NCBI RefSeq assembly: GCF_047495875.1
Contig: NC_092473.1
Coordinates: 11,747,733-11,811,732, forward strand
Length of the DNA: 64,000 bases
Direction of reading: 5' to 3'
Source: Pithys albifrons albifrons
Taxonomy: Eukaryota; Chordata; Aves; Passeriformes; Thamnophilidae
The translations under genes were made by a program, and so were the position numbers. Shown piece after piece: positions 34,701 to 45,913 of this stretch (within the stretch, counting starts at the first letter, position 1; each line of letters begins with the position of its first letter). Under the pieces are notes generated by a model, which was given only the letters and a program-made list of their open reading frames with translations, did not search any database and was not told the DNA's origin.

Positions 34701-36601
34701 ATCCTCTGTTTTGAGTGCTTTGTGCATTGGGGTTTTTGTTTGTTTGTTTTTAATTTTATTTTATTGTTTGTTTCTAAACTCAACGCTTTTCAAAAGTTAC
34801 AAAGGGGGGATATGGGAGATCAGTGAGGTTTTTTAGGATTTCCCCAGCCTGGATGCACACGGGGTCTCAAAACCCAGAGTAGGAATGCCTCTGTCCCCCT
34901 TGTAGGGTGAGAGCACTTTACTCAAAGCAGAGTGAAAGAGGTCCTTGTGCTGAAATCGTGTATTGTGGCTTCAGGGAATCACCGTGGCTTCAGGGCATGT
35001 TTTGAGCACACAGCAGGTGGGCCAGACCCACAAAATCCCCACATCCCAGAATAAAGCCCTTTGCCCATGTAGTTTTTCACCAGAGGTCCTGTCTCCCATG
35101 CACTTCTCTTCATCTGCTTAACAAGTGTATAGAGCTGCACAAGCTTTCCCACTTTTTGAGGGACTGGAGAACTGCTCCTTGTTTACTATCAAATGCTACT
35201 GCAGTCTAAAGGTCAGCAGCAAAGGACAACAGACCTTTGGAGCAGAGTTGCTTTCCCCAGGGAATGGAAACAAAAAGTACCCTGTTGTGAACAGGACTAT
35301 TCACCCAGAAACAGAATTTAGGTGACATAGCTGCTCCCCTCCTGCTATATGCAGCCTGCCTAAACCATTCTCTTACAAAGATGGGAAAATACCCCGATTC
35401 TGGTGAGACCCACGTGTGGGGCTGTCACCACAGAGAGAAAGACCCCCACCCAGGATGCAGCCAGTCCTTGGGGACCACCCTCTCATGGGTGTCTCAGGAA
35501 GAAACCTTGGATAATATGGGATGGCTCTGTCCATTCTTGGTTATCACCACTCAGACAGAGCACAGCAGAAGGTGGCTGTGTTGGGGACATTGGTAGCCCC
35601 AAGGCTCCCACCATCAGCACCCCTCTCCTTGCTTGCCTTGGCCCTCTGAGCCACCAGAACCCTGCCAGATGTAAAGGAGATCTGGAGACAAACCTCAGAG
35701 GCATCAGTAGGAACTGATCTGGAGACAAACCTCAGAGGCATCAGTGGGGACTGATATGGGGACAAACCTCAGAGGCATCAGGGATTGCTGAAATCTGCAC
35801 TCCATCTCTGAGCTCAGTCCAGCCCAGCACCTAGGGCAGGATTTCAGCCTGCAAGTCTGGGAGAGGTGAAAGCCAACACTTCATTCCACTGCCTGGGAGC
35901 TTTACCAACCTCATTAGCTCAGTTCCAATAATAAATAGGGATTTCTTAACATCAGGGAGGTGCATTCACCTAAATCTTGCTGCAGCTGCCCAGATCCATG
36001 GGGCTGTGCCAGACATGGAGTTCCCTGTGTTTTGCAACTTTGTGTTGTTCAAAGGGAACAGCAAAAGATGGGATCTTATTCAAAGCTTCAGCTATGACCC
36101 TTAGAGCTGCTCCAATAAGGATATTTGGCCCTGAGGCTGGAAAGAACAAATTGCACAGGCTGACAGAGACTTTCTAATATAGTTATGGGCACAATAAAAA
36201 TCAAAAGGAGCCCAGCTGTGATGGAGGCTGTTGGGTTTGATTAACCACCCATGTTATTACATTTTCTGATGCATTATCACCATTGTTGGATGCTCCCAGG
36301 GTCTGAAATACCACTCACACTGTTGGGTTCAGGGTGCTGTGTTAGCAGCTCATACAGTTGGACAAGGAAAGTGCAAGGATCAGGTCCAGGATTCATCTCT
36401 GGGCAGCATTTGGCCCCGCTGCAGTGGTCAGCAGGCTCCAGGACAGGCAGTGCTGGGTAATGGCTGGTCCACAGGTGGTGAAGGAGGAAAGCCCTGCCAG
36501 TGGCTGCCTTAAGGAGCCCAGAGACCAAAACAGCCCCTGAGCACCCCTGAGAGCCTCACAGTGCCCAGGACACATTTGCCCACCACTATCTGCCCCACAT
36601 C
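34701..36601. other. Intergenic region between the GH31 gene and the MAFK upstream CR1
   Basis: No exon, RNA gene or retroelement was recognised here apart from the 37-bp tandem repeat at 35,682. A T-rich low-complexity run (gtttgtttgttttt...) lies at 34,735-34,780. The open frames are short and unsupported. Confidence 0.6.
35682..35783. repeat. 37-bp tandem repeat, about 2.75 copies
   Basis: The unit begins 'ctggagacaaacctcagagg' and contains 'catcag' and 'actgat'. Copies start at 35,682, 35,719 and 35,756; the third is cut off near 35,783. The copies differ at only a few positions, so the array looks recent. Confidence 0.9.
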
Positions 36602-37283
36602 AAGGCCAAGTGCAAGGTATTGAACCTGGGCTGGGGTCAATATAGGCTAGAGAATGAACAGATTGAGAGCAGGTCTGCTGAGAAGGGATGTGGAGGTGCT
36701 GGTGGATGAGAGGCTGGACATGAGGCAATAAAAGCATCCTAGCCCAACAACTCAAGGGAGGTGATTCTACCCTGCTGCTCTGTTCTGGTGAGAACCCACC
36801 TGGAGTGCTGTGTTCAGCTCTGAGGTCCTCAACGGAGGAAGGACATGGACCTCTTGCAGTGAGTCCAGAGGAGGCCACCAAGCTGATTAGAGCAATGGAA
36901 CACTTCTCCTGTGAGGAAAGGCTGAGAGAATTAGAAATGTTCAGCCTGGAGAAGAGAATGCTCCAGGAAGATCTTATTGCTGCTTTTCCCAACCTGAAAG
37001 GAGTGTGCAAGAGAGCTCTAGAGGGACTTTTGAAAAGGGCATATGGTGACAGGACAAGGGGTAATGGCTTCACACTGACAGAGTGTAGGTTTAGATTAGA
37101 TGTTAGGAAGAAATTCTTGCCTGTGAGGGTACTGGGGCACTGGTACAGGTTGCTCAGAGAGGCTGCCCCATCCCTGGAAGGATTCAAGAGTGGATGTGGT
37201 TTGATATGCCCTGGTCTAACTGAACATTGGAATGTGATGGGCTTTAAACTCCCCTCTAACCCAATCCATTCTATGATTATATA
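36602..37283 (+). mobile_element. CR1 LINE 3' end, about 0.7 kb
   Basis: The longest CR1 copy in the window. It contains 'ccaagtgcaaggtattgaac', 'acctggagtgctgtgttcag', 'cttctcctgtgaggaaaggc', 'tcagcctggagaagagaatg', 'ttagatgttaggaagaaatt' and the end 'ccattctatgattatata'. A 159-codon open frame across it is CR1 3' region sequence and not a host gene. It ends about 320 bp before the MAFK CpG island. Confidence 0.95.
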
Positions 37284-37383
37284 AACACACCCATGTGTGA
37301 GGATGCAAAACTCCATGGCCACACCGTGCCTTCTCCATCAAGGCTGATCCGGGCAGGTGGGAGCTGTTGGGACCCTCATGGTG

Positions 37384-37600
37384 GGGTGGGGGTGCAGGCA
37401 CAACAGCAGAGAAGATGGAGATGTGGGTTGGGATGAGGGGGGACGAGAATGGAGGTGGGAATGAGGATGGGAATGATGGTGGGGATGAAGATGGGGAATG
37501 GGATGAGGATGGGGACGAGGGTGGGTGAGGACGAGGATGGGAATGAGGATGGAGATGGGGATGAGGACAGCGATGTGCATGGGAGTGAAGGTGGGGACGG
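37384..37600. repeat. GATG-rich purine minisatellite upstream of MAFK
   Basis: Degenerate units such as 'gggatgaggatggggac' and 'gggaatgaggatgggaatga' recur for over 200 bp. The minus strand is His/Pro/Ser-rich in every open frame, as such repeats dictate. It abuts the MAFK CpG island. Confidence 0.8.
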
Positions 37601-37739
37601 GGACCGGCTACGTGCCGGAGGCAGCGCCCCGCCCCGCCCCGCGCCCTTCCCCATGAATGAACCGCGCGGGCGGGCCTGGGCGGTGACGCGGCGCGGCGGG
37701 GCGGGGCCGGGCGGTGACGCGCGCCGTGACGCGCCATGC

Positions 37740-37929
37740 CGGAAGCGGCGGGGGCGCTGGTTGGTCGGCGGCGCGGCGGGGGGGAGGCGGCGGCCCCGCG
37801 CTTGTTGTTGTCCGCGGGACTCGCTGGCAGGGAGGGAGGAGGGAGCCGCGCAGCGCCCCCGCCGCCGCCCCCGCGCCCCCCTCGCCCCCGCCGCCGCCCC
37901 CGCCACGGGGCGCTCCCGCCGGCACGCAG
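37740..37929 (+). other. MAFK: MAFK non-coding exon 1 (3' border set, 5' end estimated)
   Basis: A near-perfect donor, gcag|gtgagc, ends this exon at 37,929. The 5' end is a guess, as no transcription start signal was seen. The coding part starts two exons later in genomic terms, at 45,914, so this is 5' UTR only. Use of this donor is inferred from the CpG island and splice consensus. Confidence 0.5.
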
Positions 37930-38128
37930 GTGAGCAGCCGCCGGGGCGCGGCGCGGCGGGGCGGGGGCGAGGCGGGTGGGTCGGGAGTCGGGGAGGGAGG
38001 GGGTGGCCGTGCGTTGCCCGCCGATGGCGGAGGGGGAAAAGGGGCGGCTCGACCCGGTCCGGCCCGGTCCCCGCTCGGTCCGGTCGGGTCCGGTTGGGTG
38101 CGGGCGGGCGGGGCGGGCGAGGTAAAAG

Positions 38129-38139
38129 TGCTGAGTCAC
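38129..38139 (+). promoter_or_regulatory. NF-E2/MARE-type site TGCTGAGTCAC
   Basis: TGCTGAGTCAC matches the NF-E2-type Maf recognition element TGCTGAGTCAY. It lies 200 bp downstream of the exon 1 donor, inside the CpG island. Small Maf proteins bind this class of site as heterodimers with NF-E2/NRF or BACH factors, so MAFK could regulate its own gene here. Confidence 0.6.
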
Positions 38140-38755
38140 CACCGCGCCGGGCACGTGGTGCCGCCGCCCCTCGCACCGGGCCGGCCAGGCCGGGCGCGCA
38201 CGTGGGGCCGGGCGAGGGGCGGCGGCCCCGCCGCGGGGGGAGCGAGTGCGGGGCGAGGGGAGCGCTGCCCGCGTCTGCCGACGGCTCCCGAACCCCCGAG
38301 GGGGCGGCGGCCCCGCGGTCACACCTTGCCCGTCACCTCGCCCCGGCGCGGGGCCAGCAGCGTTCCGCGCCCGCGGGACGGGGCCGGCGGCATCCCCGGG
38401 GACGCGGGGCTGGGGGTGTCCCCTGCGCTGTGTGCCGAGGTGATGCTTTCCCGCCTCTTGTTGTTATGTTTCGCCCCCCCGCCCCGAGGATGAGCGCGCT
38501 GCCTGCCTCTGCCTTTGAATGGCTCTTAAAATACATGTGAGGAAACCTGTTGTGACGCCGCGCGCTCCGCTGACTAAAAATAGCAGCTTTTGTAGTACGG
38601 AGGGAGTCGGGGCGCAGCCGGGCACGGGCAGCGTGGCCGTGGCGATGGCCGGGCGTGGTGGCAGCTTCGTGAGCCGCTCTCTGCCCCGGTTATCGGGCAA
38701 GACCGGCCGCCCGAGGGAAACGCCGGGCGGGAGCCTCGCTGCCCGTCGGAGGGGC

Positions 38756-38768
38756 GGGGGGGGGGGGG
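38756..38768 (+). other. 13-nt G run
   Basis: An uninterrupted run of 13 G preceded by 'ggaggggc' and followed by 'ttaggg' in MAFK intron 1. It could form a G-quadruplex on the plus strand and may be length-variable or an assembly error hot spot. Confidence 0.7.
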
Positions 38769-40404
38769 TTAGGGCTTATCTCTGCTGAGCACAGCTTCTT
38801 TTTGAGTCGAAAGAAGGAGAAGTGTGTGTTGTGTTCAGGCTGGTTCCGGAGCCTGTGGGGAGGGGGTCCACCTTGAAAACGGGGTGCTCTGCGAGCCACA
38901 GGGACTGGTAACAGGAGGAAAGAGGACGGTGACATTGTGGGAGCGGACACTGCCGCGTGACTGTCTGGTGGGTGCGGGACTGTTTGGGGATTTAATCAGA
39001 AGTGGGGTGGGTGGGGGAACCTCTTCAACCTCCCTGTGACGGCAGTGGCATAAGGTGGAAAAACATCCAGGCCACGAGTGAGGGGAACTGAGCTCTCTAG
39101 ATTCTCAGTGTGCCAGGGTCTGTTTCCTTCCTCCTCTTCCTCAGGCAGAGAGCCCGCGCCCCTCCCTCGTGGGCTGCTCCGTTGAGGATTTATTTTACAG
39201 ATTCTGCTGAAAGCAGGCCATGAGGTCTCAAATTAGGAACGAGCCCCCTTTGGGCAAAGTTGTTACAGAAAAGGGAAAGGCCTCCATTTTCGCTTTCACC
39301 TGGCCGCCCCCTCCTTTGCCCGCGCACCTAAAGCTGAGCTGGGACTGTGAAGGGCGGGGAGAGCGAGTGAGAGCAGTTTCCCTGAAAAGCCGCACGCCTT
39401 TTTCTTGCACTTTCAGTTTTTGTACGCCCTGTGGTGGCTAAGTTCAGCCCTGCGCCCCAGCCCAGCGTGTCGTGCCATGGTGCTGTCGGGGTTTTTAGCA
39501 GCGAGTGAGTTTACCTTGTGATTTTTCTCACTGATGAAAGGCGCGCGCGTCCCTCCGCTTTTTCCGCTCTCCTTCCGTGTGTCCTCTCGGTGCTGCCTTT
39601 GGAGAAGGCAGCCTCGAGCCTTCCTCGTGCAGTCACTTCCTAGAGGTGATGGACGCCGCGGCTGCCCAATGGCAGCGCGCAGGGCTGCGCGGCACCGGAG
39701 TTAACTCCGCTCCCACCCGGCCGAGGTGCCGGACGTCGGGCTGGCAGCGACGGGGCGGCTGCCGCAAGGTTGGGCTCACAGTGACTCCCGCCGTCAGGAC
39801 ACTCCGCAGGCTCTGAGCTTGTCAGGGCTTGGAACCTGAGCTCTGTTAAATGTTCCCGGCTGTATTACGCCAGGCTTGTGTCTTGCTTCACAAGTGTTTC
39901 TGAACCAGAGAGCGAAATTTGTTGGCTGCTTTTTTTTTTTGCTTGCCTGTCAAAGACAGTGTGCTTTGTCATATTTTATGTCATTTCTGCACTGTCGCCC
40001 GGCTGGGCAATCTGTTGCAGCACAGAGTTCAGTACTGCTGTGTGCCTCCTGAAAGGGAAAAATACAGATCAGCTTGATACACTCTGATTTCCATCAACAT
40101 TGGAAGATGATTAATGGCGTGGAATGTGCTGCAGGACTTGGTATTGAAAATCTCTAGCTGTGTGAGATGTTTGGGAAGCAAAGAAAGGACAGCTGGGAGT
40201 GCTGGCCCCTGCGGCAGTCAGGGTTTGTGGGATAAGCTCGTTCACTGATCATTTTTGTAAACATCCAGCTGTGAAATACTTGAGCAGTGCTAACACTTTC
40301 AATTATCAGGAAGTTTCAGGCTCAGCACCCTGTAGAGATGAACAGGCAGTTTCCACTTCTGTCTCAGCTATTGTTTGAGGCTATCTTCAAACTTGGGCAG
40401 AGAG

Positions 40405-40484
40405 TCTTCCAAGCATGAAGCAAGCACAAACTATGCAGTGCTCTTCTTCCAAGCATGAAGCAAGCACAAACGATGTAGTGCTCT
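40405..40484. repeat. 40-bp direct tandem duplication in MAFK intron 1
   Basis: Two adjacent copies start at 40,405 and 40,445, each beginning 'tcttccaagcatgaagcaag', and differ at only a few bases. The near identity suggests a recent duplication. Confidence 0.88.
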
Positions 40485-43359
40485 GTGACCATCAGCACAA
40501 GGACTCAGGGGGGAAGGCAGTAATGAGAGCGATTACCTTGCCACAGTGCTCCCAAGCAGAGGGACAGGCTGCATAGTGGATCCCACTGCTTTGCAATATT
40601 GCAGGACACCAAACAGCAATGCTGCTGTGTTCCATTATTAGCAGTCATTGAAGATGTCTGACTCGATGGCTGGCACATGGTATCAGGAGCAGCAAAGTTA
40701 GGAATCCCAATCTCAGCTCTGCCCCAGGATCTGGCTGTGCATCCAGGCAAGTTATTTGTTGCTTGGTGGCTCTTCTTATCTGGCTGGGGGAGACGCATCT
40801 CTGGGGTAGTGATGCTGAGGTGTAATTCCAGTATAACTCTTGTCACTGCATTTTATGAGCATGTGATGGAAAAAGTGCTGTAAGCTTATCAATACCAGGG
40901 CTGGCTGTTATATACCTTTCCCCTTGAGCCACCTCCTCCATGAAGTTTCAGAGGTGACACACAGGCGTACCCACCTGGTACGCCGTATCCCTACTCCCTA
41001 ACCACAGGCTCTCTGCAGCATCTGACTAGGTTGTTTACCAAACCACTGAAGACTGTCTGATCCGTGTCCAGGCTTCCCCAGAGAGTGCCTCAGAGAGCTG
41101 TGTCCTGGCAGCTCTTAAATGTGCTCTGAAGGTTCCTGAATCTCCTCTTTGCTGGTGGATGCTGGTTCTGATCCATAAGGGAAATGGAAAGCTGGCCAGC
41201 TGGGCGAGGGCTGCGTGGAGCTCCTCTAGAACAGTAAACAGTGACTCACCCCCTCCTTGTGTCTTCTCTCTCTTCGTGTCAAATATATTGCCTTGCATAT
41301 GCTTCTCTACTCTCTGATTCACACCACCAGCCTGTCCCTCCCCGCTCTCATTTCAAATGAGTGACAAGTGTCAGTCTGCCTTACAGGATGTGCGAAGGTT
41401 GTCAGAGCAGGAGAATGGATTTTTGAATGACGGGGAGAGGGATGGTGCTCTGCCTACCATGCTGCAATGTGCTGGAAATCCATGTTGTGCCTCCGAGCGG
41501 CAGAGGCATGGCGACGAAAATTGAAGCATCTGTAGTTCCCTTCACCTTTCAGCTCAGATGTTATCCTTGGTAGGGACATCCGTTTGGCTAGTGCTCTGGA
41601 GCTGGGAATACCTTGCGGATAAACGAAAAATTTAAACAGCTGTTTAGGAATTAAATGGCTGCATTTGGGAATGAGTAGAGTATTGCCTGCGTAGCTGTTG
41701 GTGCTGAATTGAGACGTGATGGCAGAGATCCTTGTCACTGCTTGAACCTTGCGCTGTTTTTCTGCCCTCGGGAAGTCGTCGCTGGCTTGGCGGAAGGTGA
41801 GGGTTGCATGTTTTCAGTTTGCTGTGTGTGAATGAGGATGGAAGCTAAACACCAGCAGGGCTGTCTGCCAGGTGCTCATGTTCTGGCTGGGGTTGGCTTT
41901 CAGTGTAGAAAGAGTTTTAAAATTCAAGTTCATCCCATAGTTGTTGGGTGTCAGCTGTGACTTTATAGTAATTCCTTAATGTGTAATGCGCTTGGAAAGC
42001 CCTGTAGCGTGGAAAGTCTGAAATCTCACTCTGGCATGTTTTCTTTCTTAATTGCAAGCCTTGTGTGGAAAGCTCAGTCCTCCCTCTTCCTGAGTCAGGA
42101 TTTCTGCTGTCTTTCCATTTCAAAGCAAAGGAACTATGGATCTAGATGGTCTAAGCTGAGATCGCCAGGCTTAGGATGTCAGCTGGAGACCCCCAGGTTT
42201 TTGGGAGGATGCTGCAAGAGTCATGGGAGTCATCTGAGAGAGGGAGAGGGCGTTGGCAAGGCTGTCAATGGGTAACTTTATTGCAGAATTACAAGGGCTC
42301 TTTATGTAACCCACAGTCAAAACACTTGCTGTAAATAGGAGCACGGAGCTGCTCTGGAAAAGCCTTTTCCCCTCACAGTTGGTGTATTACTACTCACTGC
42401 TTTATTGATGTAGCATTCAAAGTGTGTCGTACTGCTTACAGAGCAGGGATGTAACGCCGCTCCTTGCTCCAAAAAGCTGAGCTCCTAATTTTAGATGTGA
42501 TGCAGCAAACGCAATTAAGGAAAGAAGGGCAGGAGTAGGGTAAAGACTAAAAGGGTTCTAATAATCAAATTGCAGGCAGGGTCCCAGAAGACCCCTAAGC
42601 AGCATGTTTATGGAATGCTGCTGGGTATGACTTGTTTGCAGAATGGTTTATGATTTTGCTGTGGATTTTGCTTTGCATCTGTGGGAGATGCCATGCTGAT
42701 TTTAGTGTCTTCTTAGTTGCTGAATAGTCCTAAATGGTCCTAATGGGAAGGATTTAGTAGGTTGGGAGATGGAGCTTGAGGCCTCAGAGGGCTGCTGGTG
42801 AGAGTTGCGAGTGTTGTTGTGTTGGTTTCGAGCACAGCCTGGACCACACCTGTGCCTTCACCTACTGCAGAGATAAGACACTTCCTGGCACTCATGTCTG
42901 ATCTAGTTGTGCTATGAAATCCTGCCCTTTGGGTCAGGGCAGCCCACAATCTCCCACCCTTCTTTGAAGAGAGTCTGGCATCAGAATTCCTGATAGTGCC
43001 CTGAACCTCCTCATTCATAACTGTGCCAGCAGTGGCTCTGGCCCATCACCCCTGGTGCAGTTGGATGGATCCCAGCCTATCTTGGAGGGGTGCCTTGGTG
43101 TGCAGGGGACAACAGGTGCGCAGCAGAAGATCCCATACTGAGCGTCTGTGCTGTCTGTCCGCTGAAGAATGTGCAGGGTAAGGAGCTCTTGCTTTGCTGA
43201 CATGGAGCAACAGGTGACCAGGAGGGGTTTCATCACACAGAGCCAGAGCATTGCTTGGGGTGGCAGGTGAGCCCCCATGCAGACCCCCACTGGAGGCAAC
43301 CTCACCCCTGGGCTCTTGTTTTCCGTGATACCTTTACATTTCTTTCCATCTCTGCGCAG

Positions 43360-43421
43360 CCAAGTGGCCCCGTTCAATTTTTCCATCGGCTGGCGTAGAA
43401 AACGCTTTGAAGACGTGCTGG
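43360..43421 (+). other. Candidate alternative exon in MAFK intron 1
   Basis: A pyrimidine-rich acceptor (tttccatctctgcgcag) ends at 43,359 and a consensus donor (ctgg|gtgagg) follows 62 nt later at 43,422. The segment lies in a local GC-rich patch. It could be an alternative 5' UTR exon of MAFK, but chance is a serious alternative. Confidence 0.25.
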
Positions 43422-45913
43422 GTGAGGATCAAAAGGGTTTTTGTGCAGTTGGTGGGTGTGACGGGGCTGTCGTTGGCCTCCCCCTCCTTTTTGCCTTTCC
43501 TTTTCCGGCGTTAGCAGCGCGGCGAGCAGCCAGCACGCCCAGCGTGCCCCTTCCCTTGTAGGGATGAGGGTGGCGAGGGAGGGGGGATGCCGCTGAGGGA
43601 AGGAAGAGTTTCTGATGCTGTGGGAATGTGAGCGCTCAAACTCTGTAAACAGCTGGTGACTCACTGCATAACTATGGCACCAACTGCCTGCGGCCCGGCG
43701 CTGCGCCTCTGCAGGGAGGGGGCTGCCGGCCCTTTCCTCTACACACTGACTGGCAGCGCCTCTGCGCTCCTTAACTCCGAGACGAGTCCTCTTGGCCACG
43801 GCAAGGAGCTTTTTCCTTCCTCTCAACTGCCAGTGCCTACATCTGCACCTCTGGCCGGGAGGTAGGGATGGGCAATAAATGCCTGGTGTGGAGGGGAAGC
43901 GATGGATGGCAAAAGGGCCGTGCTAGGGTCTGAAGGAGTGCCTGTGCTCCCAGGGGATTCTGCCCTCCTGAAGAGCCCAAAGTGTGGCAGCAGACAGAGG
44001 TCGGGCATTCCCCCATCCTTCGGAGGCAGCTGCGGGGGGCTGAGACTTGCCCCTGTGTCCAGCCTACTCCTGCAGCCCCAGCGAGGCAGAGGCTGCAGTT
44101 TGAGGTGTCCTTGGGGTGGGGTTCGATGCTGGAGGAGAGCAGGGAAGGACTCAGTGATGCTCTAGAAAATGCAGTGCACACCAGTTGCTGTAAGTGGTCC
44201 ATTCATCACAGAGCATCTTGGCTTGTGCGCTGTGCGGCTGTCCTTGTCCCTCCTCCAGACATGGAGAGCTGTGCTGTCTCAGGCTTAAAAATAGAGGAGG
44301 CGCCTAAATACACTCCCTAATATCTAGGATAGTATCTTGCAGCTCTGCACTTACAGGATTATTTTTTTCCTCTCCTGCTCTTCATCTTGATCTTTACGTA
44401 AGTCGTGTGATGATGAGGTGTCTTGACTGATAAAATTCAAGTGACAGCAGCACGGGCTGAGCCAGCACCTTCACCCGCCCAGCTCCCGCCAGTCCTCATG
44501 CCCCACCTTTGCGCCCCCCCAAATCCCACCACCCTTGTTTGCAGATATGAATGAGTTTGTTTACTCTCCGACGACCTCGTGATGTCTTTGCACAGACATG
44601 ACCTGAAGTCATTATTGCTTTTGGGCTTCTCTGTTTCCATGGTGACTGTCTCCGGGTTGGCTACTTTCCCAAGGTCACCATGGCAACTATCAGAAGGGAA
44701 TCATGCTTGGGATGCTTTGGCTGGATTTTTCATGAATGATTAGGATGTGTGACACGATGCAGACGTGGAAATGGGGAGGGTTTGGGCTGGGCTGGAGAAG
44801 GTGGGGGGAGACAGAGGACTCCCGCCAGACAGGCTGTGCTCTGCGGTGCCGTGGGTGTGCAGCCCTCAAAGCCACCCTGCGCTGGGGGGGGACCGGTGCC
44901 TTGCCCCCTCCCCGCTGGGGAGCCATAGGCAGAGGCTGTGATGGTGGCACAGCTGTGGTCGCCTTGCTCGCGGTAGGTACGCCTCGGATCATCGTGCTGC
45001 CGTCATCACAGGGTGAAGGATTTGGGTGGAGGTGCGGGCAGGTGAATTTTTGGCAAGGCGCCGGTCAAAGGGGTGTAGTCACTGGCTAAGGTGAGAGTGA
45101 AGGGCAGCGTCGTGACAGAGGATGGTCTGTCTGTTGATGGACATGCCTCCACATCACTGGAAATATCAAGCAGGTTGGCTTTTGCAGCCTGAGGCTGGAG
45201 AATTGGGAACAGTCATGGTGTGTTGGAAGAGGCAAACTCCTGCCTGGCTTTGTTATTGGGGGCTTTTGTTTCTGTTGTTTGGATTTTCTGGTAGCGTCTC
45301 CTTTGGGTGGGGACAGCGCTGGAAGCAGGTTGCAAGCCAGCCAGCTTCTTTTTGGATTACAGGTTCAATTTCAAGCTGGGTTAATAATCATCAAAATAAG
45401 AATGAAGGGAGTTGTTGTCTTGTGGCTTTTCAGTGCCTTTTATGAGCGGAGGTAACTCTTAATTCAGTCCCTAATAGGCCATTTGCAGCGTCTGGGATTC
45501 CTCCGGAGGGAGGTGACAGGGCCTGAGAGGCCACGCTCCTTGCTCCCCTTGGGAAGGGGTGACACATGGCAAGGCGCTGTGTGGTGCTTAATGTGACTGG
45601 TTTTTACACATGGGATCAGGTGTCCTTTCCTCCTCTCCCTGCTCTGTCTTCCTGGCTAGATCTTTATGTAGTTAATAGCAAAATATGGGGTCTTAGTGTT
45701 AAAAAGCAATGCACTTGTTAACACAAATGTCTGAATCCATCCCAGTGCTTCAAACAACTGTGAGGTTGTTTCTTTTAATGGTGCTTGAGTTGGGAGTTTG
45801 GGCCATCATGTTGAGTATCTTCCTGCTTTCATCCCTGAGATTAACCTGTAAATCTTTTTGTGTTTCCAGTTGCAATTTCTGAGCAGTTTTGTCCGGAAGA
45901 CTGTGCTCAGGTT

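Larger units (their letters stand above)
37600..38480 (+). promoter_or_regulatory. MAFK: MAFK CpG-island promoter
   Basis: Extremely GC- and CpG-rich sequence surrounds the likely non-coding first exon. Three TGACG(CG) motifs (37,684, 37,715 and 37,727), the half-site read by CREB/ATF factors, and several GGGCGG boxes lie just upstream of the presumed exon. No TATA box was seen. Long open frames on both strands here (up to 368 codons) are composition artefacts. Confidence 0.8.
37930..45869 (+). other. MAFK: MAFK intron 1
   Basis: This 7.9-kb intron runs from the donor at 37,930 to the acceptor tgtttccag at 45,869. It starts in CpG island. It then contains AP-1-like TGACTCA cores (41,242 and 43,657), one TGAGTCA core at 42,091, a 40-bp duplication and a possible short exon at 43,360. 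Mouse MafK is known to use alternative tissue-specific first exons, so part of this intron may hold a second promoter; GC-rich sub-blocks at 39.2-39.8 kb and 43.4-43.8 kb are candidates. Confidence 0.7.

Noticed and set aside
36805..37284. 159-codon plus-strand open frame
   Set aside because: It lies wholly inside the CR1 3' end and has no host-gene features.
37216..38322. 368-codon minus-strand open frame, with overlapping frames of 266 (minus) and 363 and 259 (plus) codons
   Set aside because: Its residues are Arg/Pro/Ala/Gly then His/Pro/Ser repeats dictated by the CpG island and the GATG minisatellite. All overlapping frames are equally long and none shows a protein family.
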